15,571 nt of DNA from VRUE01 sp036265675. Lineage in GTDB: Bacteria; Actinomycetota; Thermoleophilia; Solirubrobacterales; 70-9. The notes under the pieces are model-generated. The model worked only from the letters and a program-made list of their open reading frames with translations, was not told where the DNA came from and did not search any database. This document shows, piece by piece, positions 1 through 6,239 of this stretch (within the stretch, counting starts at the first letter, position 1; every line of letters begins with the position of its first letter). The stretch spans positions 1 through 15,571 of the forward strand of contig DATAOP010000004.1 in the NCBI GenBank assembly GCA_036265675.1, written 5' to 3'. Both the position numbers and the translations under genes were made by a program.

Positions 1-1
1 C

Positions 2-217
2 GATGCCGTTGTGGTCGAGTGGTCCTGCGACTACGGTGACGGACGCCTGTACCGGAACGTGACCATAGGCGAGTTGGAGGGCGGGAAGGCCGTGCGCGTA
101 ACTGACTACTGGGGTGAGCCCACCGAGACACCCGAATGGCGCAAGCGAAGGACGGACCGGCTCGACATGCCCGGTGACGGCATCTGGCCGGATGGCGAGC
201 ACCTCGCCCACCATTAG
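2..217 (+). CDS. SnoaL/NTF2-like protein, C-terminal fragment
   Basis: The frame is open from the left edge to a TAG at 215-217, giving the last 71 residues of a protein whose start lies outside the window. The visible stretch around GELEGGKAVRVTDYWGEP (a beta-strand, a Gly-Gly-Lys turn, then a strand ending Tyr-Trp-Gly-Glu-Pro) is the usual C-terminal strand pair of SnoaL-like/NTF2-fold proteins, and the tail PEWRKRR is also common there. This fold serves many small-molecule isomerases, hydrolases and uncharacterised stress proteins, so no reaction can be assigned. A GTG at 11 is in frame but would make a protein too short for the fold, so the gene very probably begins upstream. It is convergent with the flavin reductase, with only 9 bases between the two stops. 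Confidence 0.6.
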   Translation, partial: DAVVVEWSCDYGDGRLYRNVTIGELEGGKAVRVTDYWGEPTETPEWRKRRTDRLDMPGDGIWPDGEHLAHH

Positions 218-226
218 GGGGTTGAA

Positions 227-952
227 TCAGCCGGTTGGGCCGAAGCGCTCTGTGCGGACCTGACGGGGCTCCCATCCCGCCGCGAGGAGCAGCTGCGAAA
301 CGGTCTCGACGAATCCATTGGAGCCGCAGATGAAGGCGATACCGGGCTCGATCCCAGCCGCGGCGATCAGCTCTCGGTCGATCCGCCCGCGGTGCCCTTT
401 CCAGCTCTCCGGCGCCTCGCGGGTGAAGGTGAGCAGGGAGTCGTCGTCCAACTCGTCCCCGTAAATCACGTCCTCGGTGGAGCGGACCGAGTAGACCAGT
501 CGCATCGGCAGGGTCGGCATCGTGCGGCGCCGATGGCGGAGGATCGCCATCAGGGGCACCACGCCCGAGCCGCCACCGAGCAGCAACACCGGTTTCTCCA
601 TGCGCCACACGAAGTAGGAGGCAAAGGGCCCGCGCACCTCCACCAGGTCCCCCACCTCGACCACGTCATGGAAGTAAGGCGACACCTCGCCGTCCTCGAG
701 CCGGTCGATCGTCAACTCGACCCCACCCTCATCGAGAGGGGAGGAGGCAACCGAGTAGGAGCGCTGCGCTCGATACCCGTCAGGGTCGGTGAGGCGGACG
801 TCGTAATGCTGGCCGGGAAGGTGCGCTATCCACATCGGCAGCTTGATCCGAAAGGATTTGGTCCGCGGCGTCTCGGCCTTGATCGACGTGACGGTCCCGA
901 TCTGCCAGCCGCCCGGGGCGCGCACCTCGACCGGGGTCATTCGCTCCGCCAT
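227..952 (-). CDS. FNR-type FAD/NAD(P)-binding oxidoreductase, partner of the sulfite-oxidase-like protein
   Basis: This 241-residue protein has the two domains of the ferredoxin-NADP reductase family. An FAD-binding barrel comes first (about 10-115), with the flavin motif RSYSVASSP at 64-72. The pyridine-nucleotide domain follows (about 120-241), with GGGSGVVPLMAI at 126-137, CGSNGFVE at 209-216 and a C-terminal TERFG at 234-238. There is no attached 2Fe-2S domain, so it should pass electrons between NAD(P)H and a separate partner. The frame is open upstream to 1063, but I choose the ATG at 950-952. It overlaps the stop of the preceding gene as ATGA, and the extension would lie inside that gene's conserved C-terminus and has no family-like sequence. 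The coupling suggests the sulfite-oxidase-like protein is the redox partner (inference). No signal peptide is visible, so it is cytosolic. Confidence 0.88.
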   Translation of the reverse strand: MAERMTPVEVRAPGGWQIGTVTSIKAETPRTKSFRIKLPMWIAHLPGQHYDVRLTDPDGYRAQRSYSVASSPLDEGGVELTIDRLEDGEVSPYFHDVVEVGDLVEVRGPFASYFVWRMEKPVLLLGGGSGVVPLMAILRHRRRTMPTLPMRLVYSVRSTEDVIYGDELDDDSLLTFTREAPESWKGHRGRIDRELIAAAGIEPGIAFICGSNGFVETVSQLLLAAGWEPRQVRTERFGPTG

Positions 953-1563
953 CAGTCCGTCCAATATCGCTCCTCCTTCCACGGATCGCCCCGATCGTGG
1001 TAGCCGTTGCTCTCCCAGAAGCCGGGCTCGTTGTGATCGATGATGCGGATGCCCTTCACCCACTTGGCGCTCTTCCAGAAGTAGAGGTGAGGGACTAGAA
1101 GGCGGGCCGGGCCACCGTGCTCACGGGGCAGCGGCTCGCCCTCGTGCTCGGTGACGACCCAGGCCTTGCCGTCGCTGACGTCCTCGATTCCCAGGTTGGT
1201 GGTGTAGCCCCCGTAGGAGTAGACCATCGCGTAGGCATCGAGGGGCTCGGCCTGTTCGAGGAGGACGTCGACGGAGACTCCTCCGAAGCTTGTGCCGAGC
1301 TTCGACCACTTGGTGACGCAGTGGATGTCGCACGGGATGTCTTCGAAGGGGAGCCCGCCGAACTCCTCCCAGCTCCACTCGCGTGGATTGGCGACCATGC
1401 CGTCGATCCGGAACGTCCAATCGCCTTTTGAGATCTCGGGCGTCGGCCCGGCGGTCAGCACCGGGAAGCCCGGCTCGCTGTACTGGCCGGGAGGAAGCCG
1501 CTCTTCGAGCTCCTCGGAGGTCTGGCGGCGACGCTTGAACCCTCGTGAGACGAACCCGTTCAA
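952..1563 (-). CDS. Sulfite-oxidase-like molybdopterin oxidoreductase, cytosolic
   Basis: This 203-residue protein belongs to the sulfite oxidase/YedY molybdopterin-domain family. The N-terminus has the FVSRGFKRRR and LPPGQY...FPVLTAGPTPEI pattern typical of actinobacterial members. The core has DIHCVTKWS at 79-87, in which Cys82 is the expected molybdenum ligand. GGPARLLVPHLYFWKSAKW at 150-168 is the other conserved cofactor-binding stretch. It lacks the dimerisation domain of eukaryotic sulfite oxidase. Unlike MsrP (YedY) it has no Tat signal, so it should stay in the cytoplasm. The start is a TTG at 1563; an in-frame TAA sits only four codons upstream and the conserved N-terminus begins right after, which leaves little choice. 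A TAAGAT (-10-like) lies 9 bases before the TTG and no clear Shine-Dalgarno is seen. The substrate is unknown; sulfite or an S-/N-oxide is possible. Confidence 0.9.
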   Translation of the reverse strand: MNGFVSRGFKRRRQTSEELEERLPPGQYSEPGFPVLTAGPTPEISKGDWTFRIDGMVANPREWSWEEFGGLPFEDIPCDIHCVTKWSKLGTSFGGVSVDVLLEQAEPLDAYAMVYSYGGYTTNLGIEDVSDGKAWVVTEHEGEPLPREHGGPARLLVPHLYFWKSAKWVKGIRIIDHNEPGFWESNGYHDRGDPWKEERYWTD

Positions 1564-1605
1564 GGAGATCGCATCTTACGCCCGGCCCTCCGGGCTGATC
1601 GTTCA

Positions 1606-3045
1606 CTAGGACGTCCGGGCCGCTTCAAGGATCGCTGCAGCCGCCCGGTCGACGTCGTCTGCCGTTGTCTGCCAGCCGACGAACGACACCCGCATGACGG
1701 CACGGCCGCGGAAGCTGCTGCCTCCCAGCCAGCAGGTTCCATCCTGCTGCGTGCGCTCGATCACGGCGTTGGTGGTCTGATCGTCGTCGTCGAAGCGAAC
1801 GAGAACCTGGTTGAGGACGACGTCGTTCAGGACGTCCACTCCGTCGGCCTCGCCAAGGCGGTTGGCCATGCGCGCGGCCTGATCGCAGCAGCCGTCGATC
1901 AGGTTGCCGAGGCCGGTCCGCCCCAGCGAGCGCAGTGCGGCATAGACCGGTACGCCGCGGGCGCGCCGCGAGAACTCCGGTGTCCAATCGAGGCCCCAGG
2001 GCAGGTCCACGTCGTGGTCGGGAATGTAGGCCGACGTCGACGTCATCGCTGCCCGGTGCGCGGAGGGATCGGCGACCACCGCGATTCCACAGTCGTAGGG
2101 CACATTCAGCCACTTGTGGGCGTCGGTCGCCCAGGAGTCCGCATGCTCAAAGCCGGCCGTGAGGCTGCGGCGCGTCGGGCTGGCGGCGGCCCAGAGCCCA
2201 AACGCCCCGTCGACGTGGCACCAGGCGCCGTGTCCCCGGCAGAGCTCCAGAATCGCATCGATCGGGTCGAAGGCGCCGGTGTTGATCTCGCCGGCCTGGA
2301 CACAGACGATCGTCGGGCCGTCGTGCTCAGCGAGCGCCGTCTCGAGCTCCGCGGGCAGCATGCGGCCCTGGTCGTCGGTCGGCACATGCCGAATGCGCTC
2401 GGCACCGAGACCGAGCATGCGACACGCGACGGTGACCGTCACATGGGCTTGTTCACTTGCGATCACGCGCAGGGGCGGTCCGCCCTGCAGGCCGTGGGCC
2501 TCCACATCCCACCCCGCCTCGCGCAGGACGGCGAGTCGCGCCGCCGCGAGGCAGGTGAAGTGGGCCATCTGGCAACCCGTGACGAAACCCACGCTGCAGC
2601 CGGGCGGGAGACCCAACACGTCGCGAATCCAGGCAGCGGCCACTTCCTCGGCGATGGAAAGAGCCGGTGACGCCGGGTATCCGCCGGCGTTTTGATCCCA
2701 AGCCGACGTCAGCCAGTCGGCCGCCACCGCGACGGGCAACGCCCCGCCGATCACGAAGCCGAAGTAGCGAGGCCCCGCAGAGGCGATCAGTCCGGGATCG
2801 ACATCTCGCGCCAGATCCTCGATAACCGTTCGGGCATCCTCACCGTCGTCAGTGAGGGGCCGGGACAGTCGGGAGCGGAGGTCTGCAGGGCCGGCCGGTG
2901 TGCCGACCGGACGCGAAGGCAGGCTGTCGATGTATTCGCGGGCGAGGCGCGCCGCATCATCGAGGACTTCGTATCGGGGATCGATTCGCCAAATGTAGCG
3001 TCCGGTCGACACCCGATCGGCGTGCGGGCTGGCGCTTCGGAGCAC
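1606..3045 (-). CDS. Group II pyridoxal-phosphate-dependent decarboxylase
   Basis: This 479-residue protein is of normal length for the group II (aromatic-L-amino-acid/glutamate/cysteine sulfinate type) decarboxylases. It has the PLP-stacking histidine in SEQAH (His200), the aspartate that pairs with the pyridine nitrogen in HVDGAFG (Asp279), and the Schiff-base lysine in TDAHKWLNVPYD (Lys311). The C-terminal domain ends with the usual GxSSFRGRAVMRVSFVGW-like strand. The substrate amino acid cannot be read from the sequence. The family covers aromatic, diaminobutyrate, aspartate and sulfinate substrates. The start taken is GTG 3043-3045, 36 bases after the small membrane gene; a second GTG at 3010-3012 is possible, since residues 1-11 look unconserved. 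The sulfite-oxidase-like gene begins 42 bases downstream on the same strand, so co-transcription is likely. Confidence 0.85.
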   Translation of the reverse strand: MLRSASPHADRVSTGRYIWRIDPRYEVLDDAARLAREYIDSLPSRPVGTPAGPADLRSRLSRPLTDDGEDARTVIEDLARDVDPGLIASAGPRYFGFVIGGALPVAVAADWLTSAWDQNAGGYPASPALSIAEEVAAAWIRDVLGLPPGCSVGFVTGCQMAHFTCLAAARLAVLREAGWDVEAHGLQGGPPLRVIASEQAHVTVTVACRMLGLGAERIRHVPTDDQGRMLPAELETALAEHDGPTIVCVQAGEINTGAFDPIDAILELCRGHGAWCHVDGAFGLWAAASPTRRSLTAGFEHADSWATDAHKWLNVPYDCGIAVVADPSAHRAAMTSTSAYIPDHDVDLPWGLDWTPEFSRRARGVPVYAALRSLGRTGLGNLIDGCCDQAARMANRLGEADGVDVLNDVVLNQVLVRFDDDDQTTNAVIERTQQDGTCWLGGSSFRGRAVMRVSFVGWQTTADDVDRAAAAILEAARTS

Positions 3046-3081
3046 CGCTCTCAGTTGTTCTGCGTCTTTCCGGCGCGGCCT

Positions 3082-3348
3082 TCAGCGTCCGCGCCGCAGC
3101 CGTCTGGCCATCCAACCGTCGGTCGAGCCGTCGGCTGTCTCGGTCCGGCGCAGCGCGTCCCCAATGAGCCAGAACATCGGCGGCCATAGGCCTACGAACA
3201 ACGCCCGCCTTTCGGCGTTGGCGCGTTCGTCCTCGCCGATCGTCTTCGCCCTTATCCAGAGGACGATGCAGAGGCAGATCGAGCCCAGCGAGAGCCCGTA
3301 GAGGTGAAGGCTCTTCGGCCGTAGCGCTCCGGGAACCGAGTCGAGCAT
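3082..3348 (-). CDS. Small two-helix membrane protein, unknown function
   Basis: The frame is open further upstream, but only its last 88 residues look like protein. Starting at the ATG 3346-3348 it reads as a short N-terminus, a first hydrophobic segment at about 14-33 (LYGLSLGSICLCIVLWIRAK), a charged linker (GEDERANAERR), a second segment at about 48-66 (ALFVGLWPPMFWLIGDAL) and a basic tail. The FVGLWPP-x-FW-x-x-GDAL pattern resembles a widespread small actinobacterial membrane protein of unknown role (recall, not a search). The longer upstream frame is rich in Pro, Arg, Gly and His and lies opposite the DUF1990-like gene, so I reject it. The gene is divergent from that gene (63 bases between starts) and probably first in the leftward unit. 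No Shine-Dalgarno is evident. Confidence 0.65.
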   Translation of the reverse strand: MLDSVPGALRPKSLHLYGLSLGSICLCIVLWIRAKTIGEDERANAERRALFVGLWPPMFWLIGDALRRTETADGSTDGWMARRLRRGR

Positions 3349-3411
3349 TGCCGAAGTGTGACGGATCGACGGTCTTGTTCCGCGGGGCTGGGGGCGGGTA
3401 GATCGAGGAGG

Positions 3412-4821
3412 ATGCCCGTCAAGCTTCCCGCTCGCCGGCGCTGGTCGACCGCAGCACGCTGGCCGGCCGGCGTGCTGCTTGCCGCCTGGCGCTACATGTG
3501 GAGCACGACCCCGGTCCACCGCTGGGTGATGGCCGGCTCCTGGCCCGAGGACGCCCCTCCCGACCTTCCCGAGAAACTCGACCGCAGCGATCTGCAGACC
3601 TGGCAGGACGGCGTGGGACCGCTGCTCCACCGGATCTACCGGACGAGGTTCACGGCCTCGCGCGCCGGGGCGCAGGAGGTCGTCGGGCAACTCGTCGAGA
3701 GGATGGACCGGGTGGCCCCGACGGAGTTCGCGACCTTCCAGAAGGTCGACGGCGACGGCCGGATGCGGGAGGGCGACGATTACGTCGTTCGCATGCCGGG
3801 ACCATGGGACGGCCCGGTCCGGGTGGTCGAGGTCAGCGAGACCTCATTTCGGCTCGCCACACTGCGCGGCCACCTCGAGGCGGGCCAGATCGAGTTCCGC
3901 GCGATCTCCGACCACCGCGGAGTCACCTTCGAAATCGAGTCCTGGGCGCGCAGCGGCGATCGACTCAGCGACCTGCTCTACAGCCACGTGCAGATCTCGA
4001 AGGAGGTCCAGCTGCACATGTGGGCGTCGGTGCTTCGCAACGTCGTCGATCTCGCCGGCGGCCAGATGCACGGCGGCATCGTGATCACCACGCGGCGGGT
4101 CGATCCAGCTGCGCTGCCGGGCGCCGAGGAATCGAGCGGGCTCGACCGCCGAGACGAACGCCGGCTCGCCGCCCTGGCGGAGCGGGCGACGAACTTCGAC
4201 CCCGGCGAGCTCGGCTCGGGCCAGGACGACGCGAACTGGCGAATCGACGAAATGACGGAGGCGCTGCCTCATGAAGTTCCCGGGCCTCCGCGACCCGGGG
4301 GCAGCTGGGACATCGGCCGCGAGATCATGAACCGCTACCAGCTGGCGGACCCGCGAAGGGTGAATGGCGTCTTTCCCGAACATGCTCCGCTCGCGGCCCG
4401 GGACATGCTGCTGAAGATCCATTACGGCCCGCTTCGTTTTCGGGTGGGGGTGCGAGTCGGAGAGCCATACGAGCAGACGGTCGTCCTCGACGGGCGCGAG
4501 GTGCTGCGCTACGGGTGGTCGTATCGAACCCTCGACGGGCATTTCGAGGAGGGGGAGATGCGCTACGAGCTGCGCAAGTGGCTGGACAACGGGGACGTCG
4601 AGTTCCGACTGCATGCCGAATCAAGGCCGGCGCGCAGCGGCCCGTGGCTGCCGCGGACGGGCTTCCGCCTGGTCGGCCGAAATCAACAGCTGCGCTTCTA
4701 CCGTCAGATCTGCCGCCGGATGCGGCGGCTCACGGAGGCGCAGCTCGAGACCGAGCGGGCCTCCGCCTCGAGAGAGGAGCTGGCCGGCGCAGAAAGAGCT
4801 GGAATCGCCGCCGCCGGGTAA
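3412..4821 (+). CDS. Protein with two DUF1990-like domains
   Basis: This is a 469-residue protein from ATG 3412. It opens with a basic N-terminus and a weak hydrophobic patch (about 17-28), then two regions that look like copies of one domain. The first (about 80-220) contains LRGHLEAGQIEFRAI and GVTFEIESWARSGDRLSDLLY. The second (about 305-450) contains LDGHFEEGEMRYELRKW and DVEFRLHAESRPARSGPW. Both share a GH-x-E-x-G core, a following beta-strand and a helix rich in Arg near the end. The style recalls DUF1990 (UPF0548), whose function is unknown. A charged linker with many Asp and Glu joins them. GTG 3358 is an alternative in-frame start, but the ATG has GAGGAGG directly before it, though with unusually short spacing. 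It is transcribed alone, divergent from the small membrane protein and convergent with the serine hydrolase. Confidence 0.75.
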   Translation: MPVKLPARRRWSTAARWPAGVLLAAWRYMWSTTPVHRWVMAGSWPEDAPPDLPEKLDRSDLQTWQDGVGPLLHRIYRTRFTASRAGAQEVVGQLVERMDRVAPTEFATFQKVDGDGRMREGDDYVVRMPGPWDGPVRVVEVSETSFRLATLRGHLEAGQIEFRAISDHRGVTFEIESWARSGDRLSDLLYSHVQISKEVQLHMWASVLRNVVDLAGGQMHGGIVITTRRVDPAALPGAEESSGLDRRDERRLAALAERATNFDPGELGSGQDDANWRIDEMTEALPHEVPGPPRPGGSWDIGREIMNRYQLADPRRVNGVFPEHAPLAARDMLLKIHYGPLRFRVGVRVGEPYEQTVVLDGREVLRYGWSYRTLDGHFEEGEMRYELRKWLDNGDVEFRLHAESRPARSGPWLPRTGFRLVGRNQQLRFYRQICRRMRRLTEAQLETERASASREELAGAERAGIAAAG

Positions 4822-5031
4822 TCGTCTCGGGTGGCCCACCGACTCGGCCCGAAGTCCGTGCCCCACCTGCGGGTTTCTCTCGAGCGGCGGGTCGAGCGCA
4901 GCCTGGCGCTGCCTTCACCGGGGGCGGCTGATTCGCCTCCGCGATCAGCTCGGCCGCCCGGGGCTTCGGCTGGAGCGCGGGGCAACTCGTTCTGCCGGAC
5001 CGGTGATACGACAGGTGGGAAAGGAGAAGAG
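4822..5031. other. 210-base convergent intergenic region
   Basis: This is a gene-free stretch between the convergent stops of the DUF1990-like gene and the serine hydrolase. Frames that run through it are compositional extensions of other reading frames and show no protein-like sequence. The only structure seen is the hairpin at 4927-4949, listed separately, and a short 4-base-stem repeat (GGTG-GCC-CACC) at 4830-4840. Confidence 0.6.
4927..4949. terminator. Candidate hairpin terminator between convergent genes
   Basis: GCTGAT at 4927-4932 pairs with ATCAGC at 4944-4949. After a one-base bulge (T4933), CGC at 4934-4936 pairs with GCG at 4941-4943, leaving a CTCC loop. That is 9 pairs in total. 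It lies between two convergent stops, where a bidirectional terminator is expected. Neither strand shows a following T-run, so if it terminates it is of the tail-less kind often predicted in high-GC Actinobacteria. Confidence 0.35.
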
Positions 5032-6168
5032 TCAGCCCCCGCCGGTCAATGCGCATACCGCGGTCGTCTGGACGTGGCGGAGCCGGGCGAGCAATCTACC
5101 CGTTGGGGCGGGGATGTTGAGCGAGGTGGTGACGGCCCGGCGGCCGTCGGCGGTGGCCGCAGCGAACTGGACGTAGCCGGGGAAGTTGCCGGTATGGCCG
5201 TAGACGGTCCCGCACCTGGTCCGGTAGCGGAAAAGGGCCAGGCCGGCCGAGTTCCTGCCCGGCCCGGGCGGGCTCGATTCACCGCCCGGGAAGAAGCGCA
5301 TCTGCTCGAGCTGCTGGGCGCGGTCGAAGAAGCGGAGGCTGAGGTCGGCGCGGATGAACGCGTTGAGATCGCGGGGGGTGGAGACGATCGCGCCGGAGGC
5401 CCAGGCGCCGCTCGGGCTGAGGAAGGTGGAGACGTCGACCGGTGGGCCCGGGGAGTCGGTCAGGTACCCGTGGATGAAGGGCCGGGGAAGGGCGACGCCG
5501 GTCGGGAAGGAGGTCTGGCGCAGTCGCGCGGGGCCGAAAACGATCTTCTTCAGTGCCGCGCCGTACGGCTTGCCGGTGAGCGCCTCGACGATCAGGCCGA
5601 CGACGATGTTGTCGGTGTTCGAGTACTCGTATTTCGATCCCGGCGCGAACTGGAGCGGCTTGGCGCGGACCCAGCCGATCACGGTCAGGGGCGAGACGAA
5701 GCCGCGGGGATCCCGCCGCGCCTGCACTGCGAACGGCTTTGACTGCGTGTAGTCGGGCAGGCCGCTGGTGTGGTTGAGCAGCTGCCGCACGGTGACCGCC
5801 CCCCAGGCGGCCGGCATCCCCGCCAGCCGCTGAGCGATCGTGTCGTCGAGCCCGAGCTCGCCTGCGCGCACGAGGTTGAGGACGATCGCACCGCTGAACG
5901 CCTTGGCGACGCTGGCGATCCGCATGTGGTCGGTCGCCCGCGGCGGGCGCCGGCGTTTGACCTCGGCGGTGCCGGCGCGGAGCACGGTCAACTTGCCGCC
6001 GCGGTATAGCGTCGCGATCGCCCCCGGGGGCCCACCGGGAGCCGCGACCAGCCCCCGCAGCCCGCGCTGGACGTCGTCCGCGCTCGAGGAGGCCGAGGCG
6101 ATCGGTGCCGACATGGCGGCGGCGGCGGCCAGGACGATGATCGACAGGGTTAGCCGTGGGGTTTGCAC
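5032..6168 (-). CDS. Secreted SxxK serine hydrolase (class C beta-lactamase / D-Ala-D-Ala carboxypeptidase family)
   Basis: This is a 378-residue protein. Residues 1-27 form a signal peptide (a hydrophobic LSIIVLAAAAAMSAPIA core, then ASASS), so it acts outside the membrane. All three active-site elements are present: Ser86-Val-Ala-Lys89 (nucleophile motif), Tyr182-Ser-Asn184 and His325-Thr-Gly327. LLNHTSGLPDY at 130-140 is the usual conserved stretch of the family. Members include Streptomyces R61-type DD-peptidases, esterases and class C beta-lactamases, and the sequence does not distinguish these. The frame is open to 6351, but the GTG at 6166-6168 begins directly before the signal peptide and has GAGAGGA six bases upstream; the extension is Arg/Pro/Ser-rich and lies over the PPDK start. 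It is divergent from PPDK. Confidence 0.85.
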   Translation of the reverse strand: MQTPRLTLSIIVLAAAAAMSAPIASASSSADDVQRGLRGLVAAPGGPPGAIATLYRGGKLTVLRAGTAEVKRRRPPRATDHMRIASVAKAFSGAIVLNLVRAGELGLDDTIAQRLAGMPAAWGAVTVRQLLNHTSGLPDYTQSKPFAVQARRDPRGFVSPLTVIGWVRAKPLQFAPGSKYEYSNTDNIVVGLIVEALTGKPYGAALKKIVFGPARLRQTSFPTGVALPRPFIHGYLTDSPGPPVDVSTFLSPSGAWASGAIVSTPRDLNAFIRADLSLRFFDRAQQLEQMRFFPGGESSPPGPGRNSAGLALFRYRTRCGTVYGHTGNFPGYVQFAAATADGRRAVTTSLNIPAPTGRLLARLRHVQTTAVCALTGGG

Positions 6169-6239
6169 GCGGTCCTCTCTAGCCGGCTGCTCGGTGACAA
6201 GTGGCGATTGTAGGTCGGAGCGATAATGGTTCCGCTCAG
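6169..6239. promoter_or_regulatory. Divergent promoter region, serine hydrolase / PPDK
   Basis: These 71 bases separate the two divergent starts. On the minus strand TACAAT (6207-6212) matches 5 of 6 of the -10 consensus and lies about 38 bases before the hydrolase GTG, but no convincing -35 is seen. On the plus strand GATAAT (6222-6227) ends 12 bases before the PPDK ATG, which would leave a leader of only a few bases. That fits the absence of a Shine-Dalgarno before that ATG. Confidence 0.35.

Noticed and set aside
953..1063. N-terminal extension of the FNR reductase
   Set aside because: The 37 extra residues overlap the conserved C-terminus of the sulfite-oxidase-like gene and are unlike the family; the ATGA overlap at 950-954 gives a better start.
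2014..2695. Two overlapping plus-strand frames opposite the decarboxylase
   Set aside because: Shadows of the PLP decarboxylase, whose His, Asp and Lys active-site residues are all in frame on the minus strand.
4831..5742. 303-residue plus-strand frame through the intergenic region into the serine hydrolase
   Set aside because: Low-complexity Gly/Ala/Glu/Arg translation; the opposite strand encodes a complete hydrolase with signal peptide and active-site motifs.
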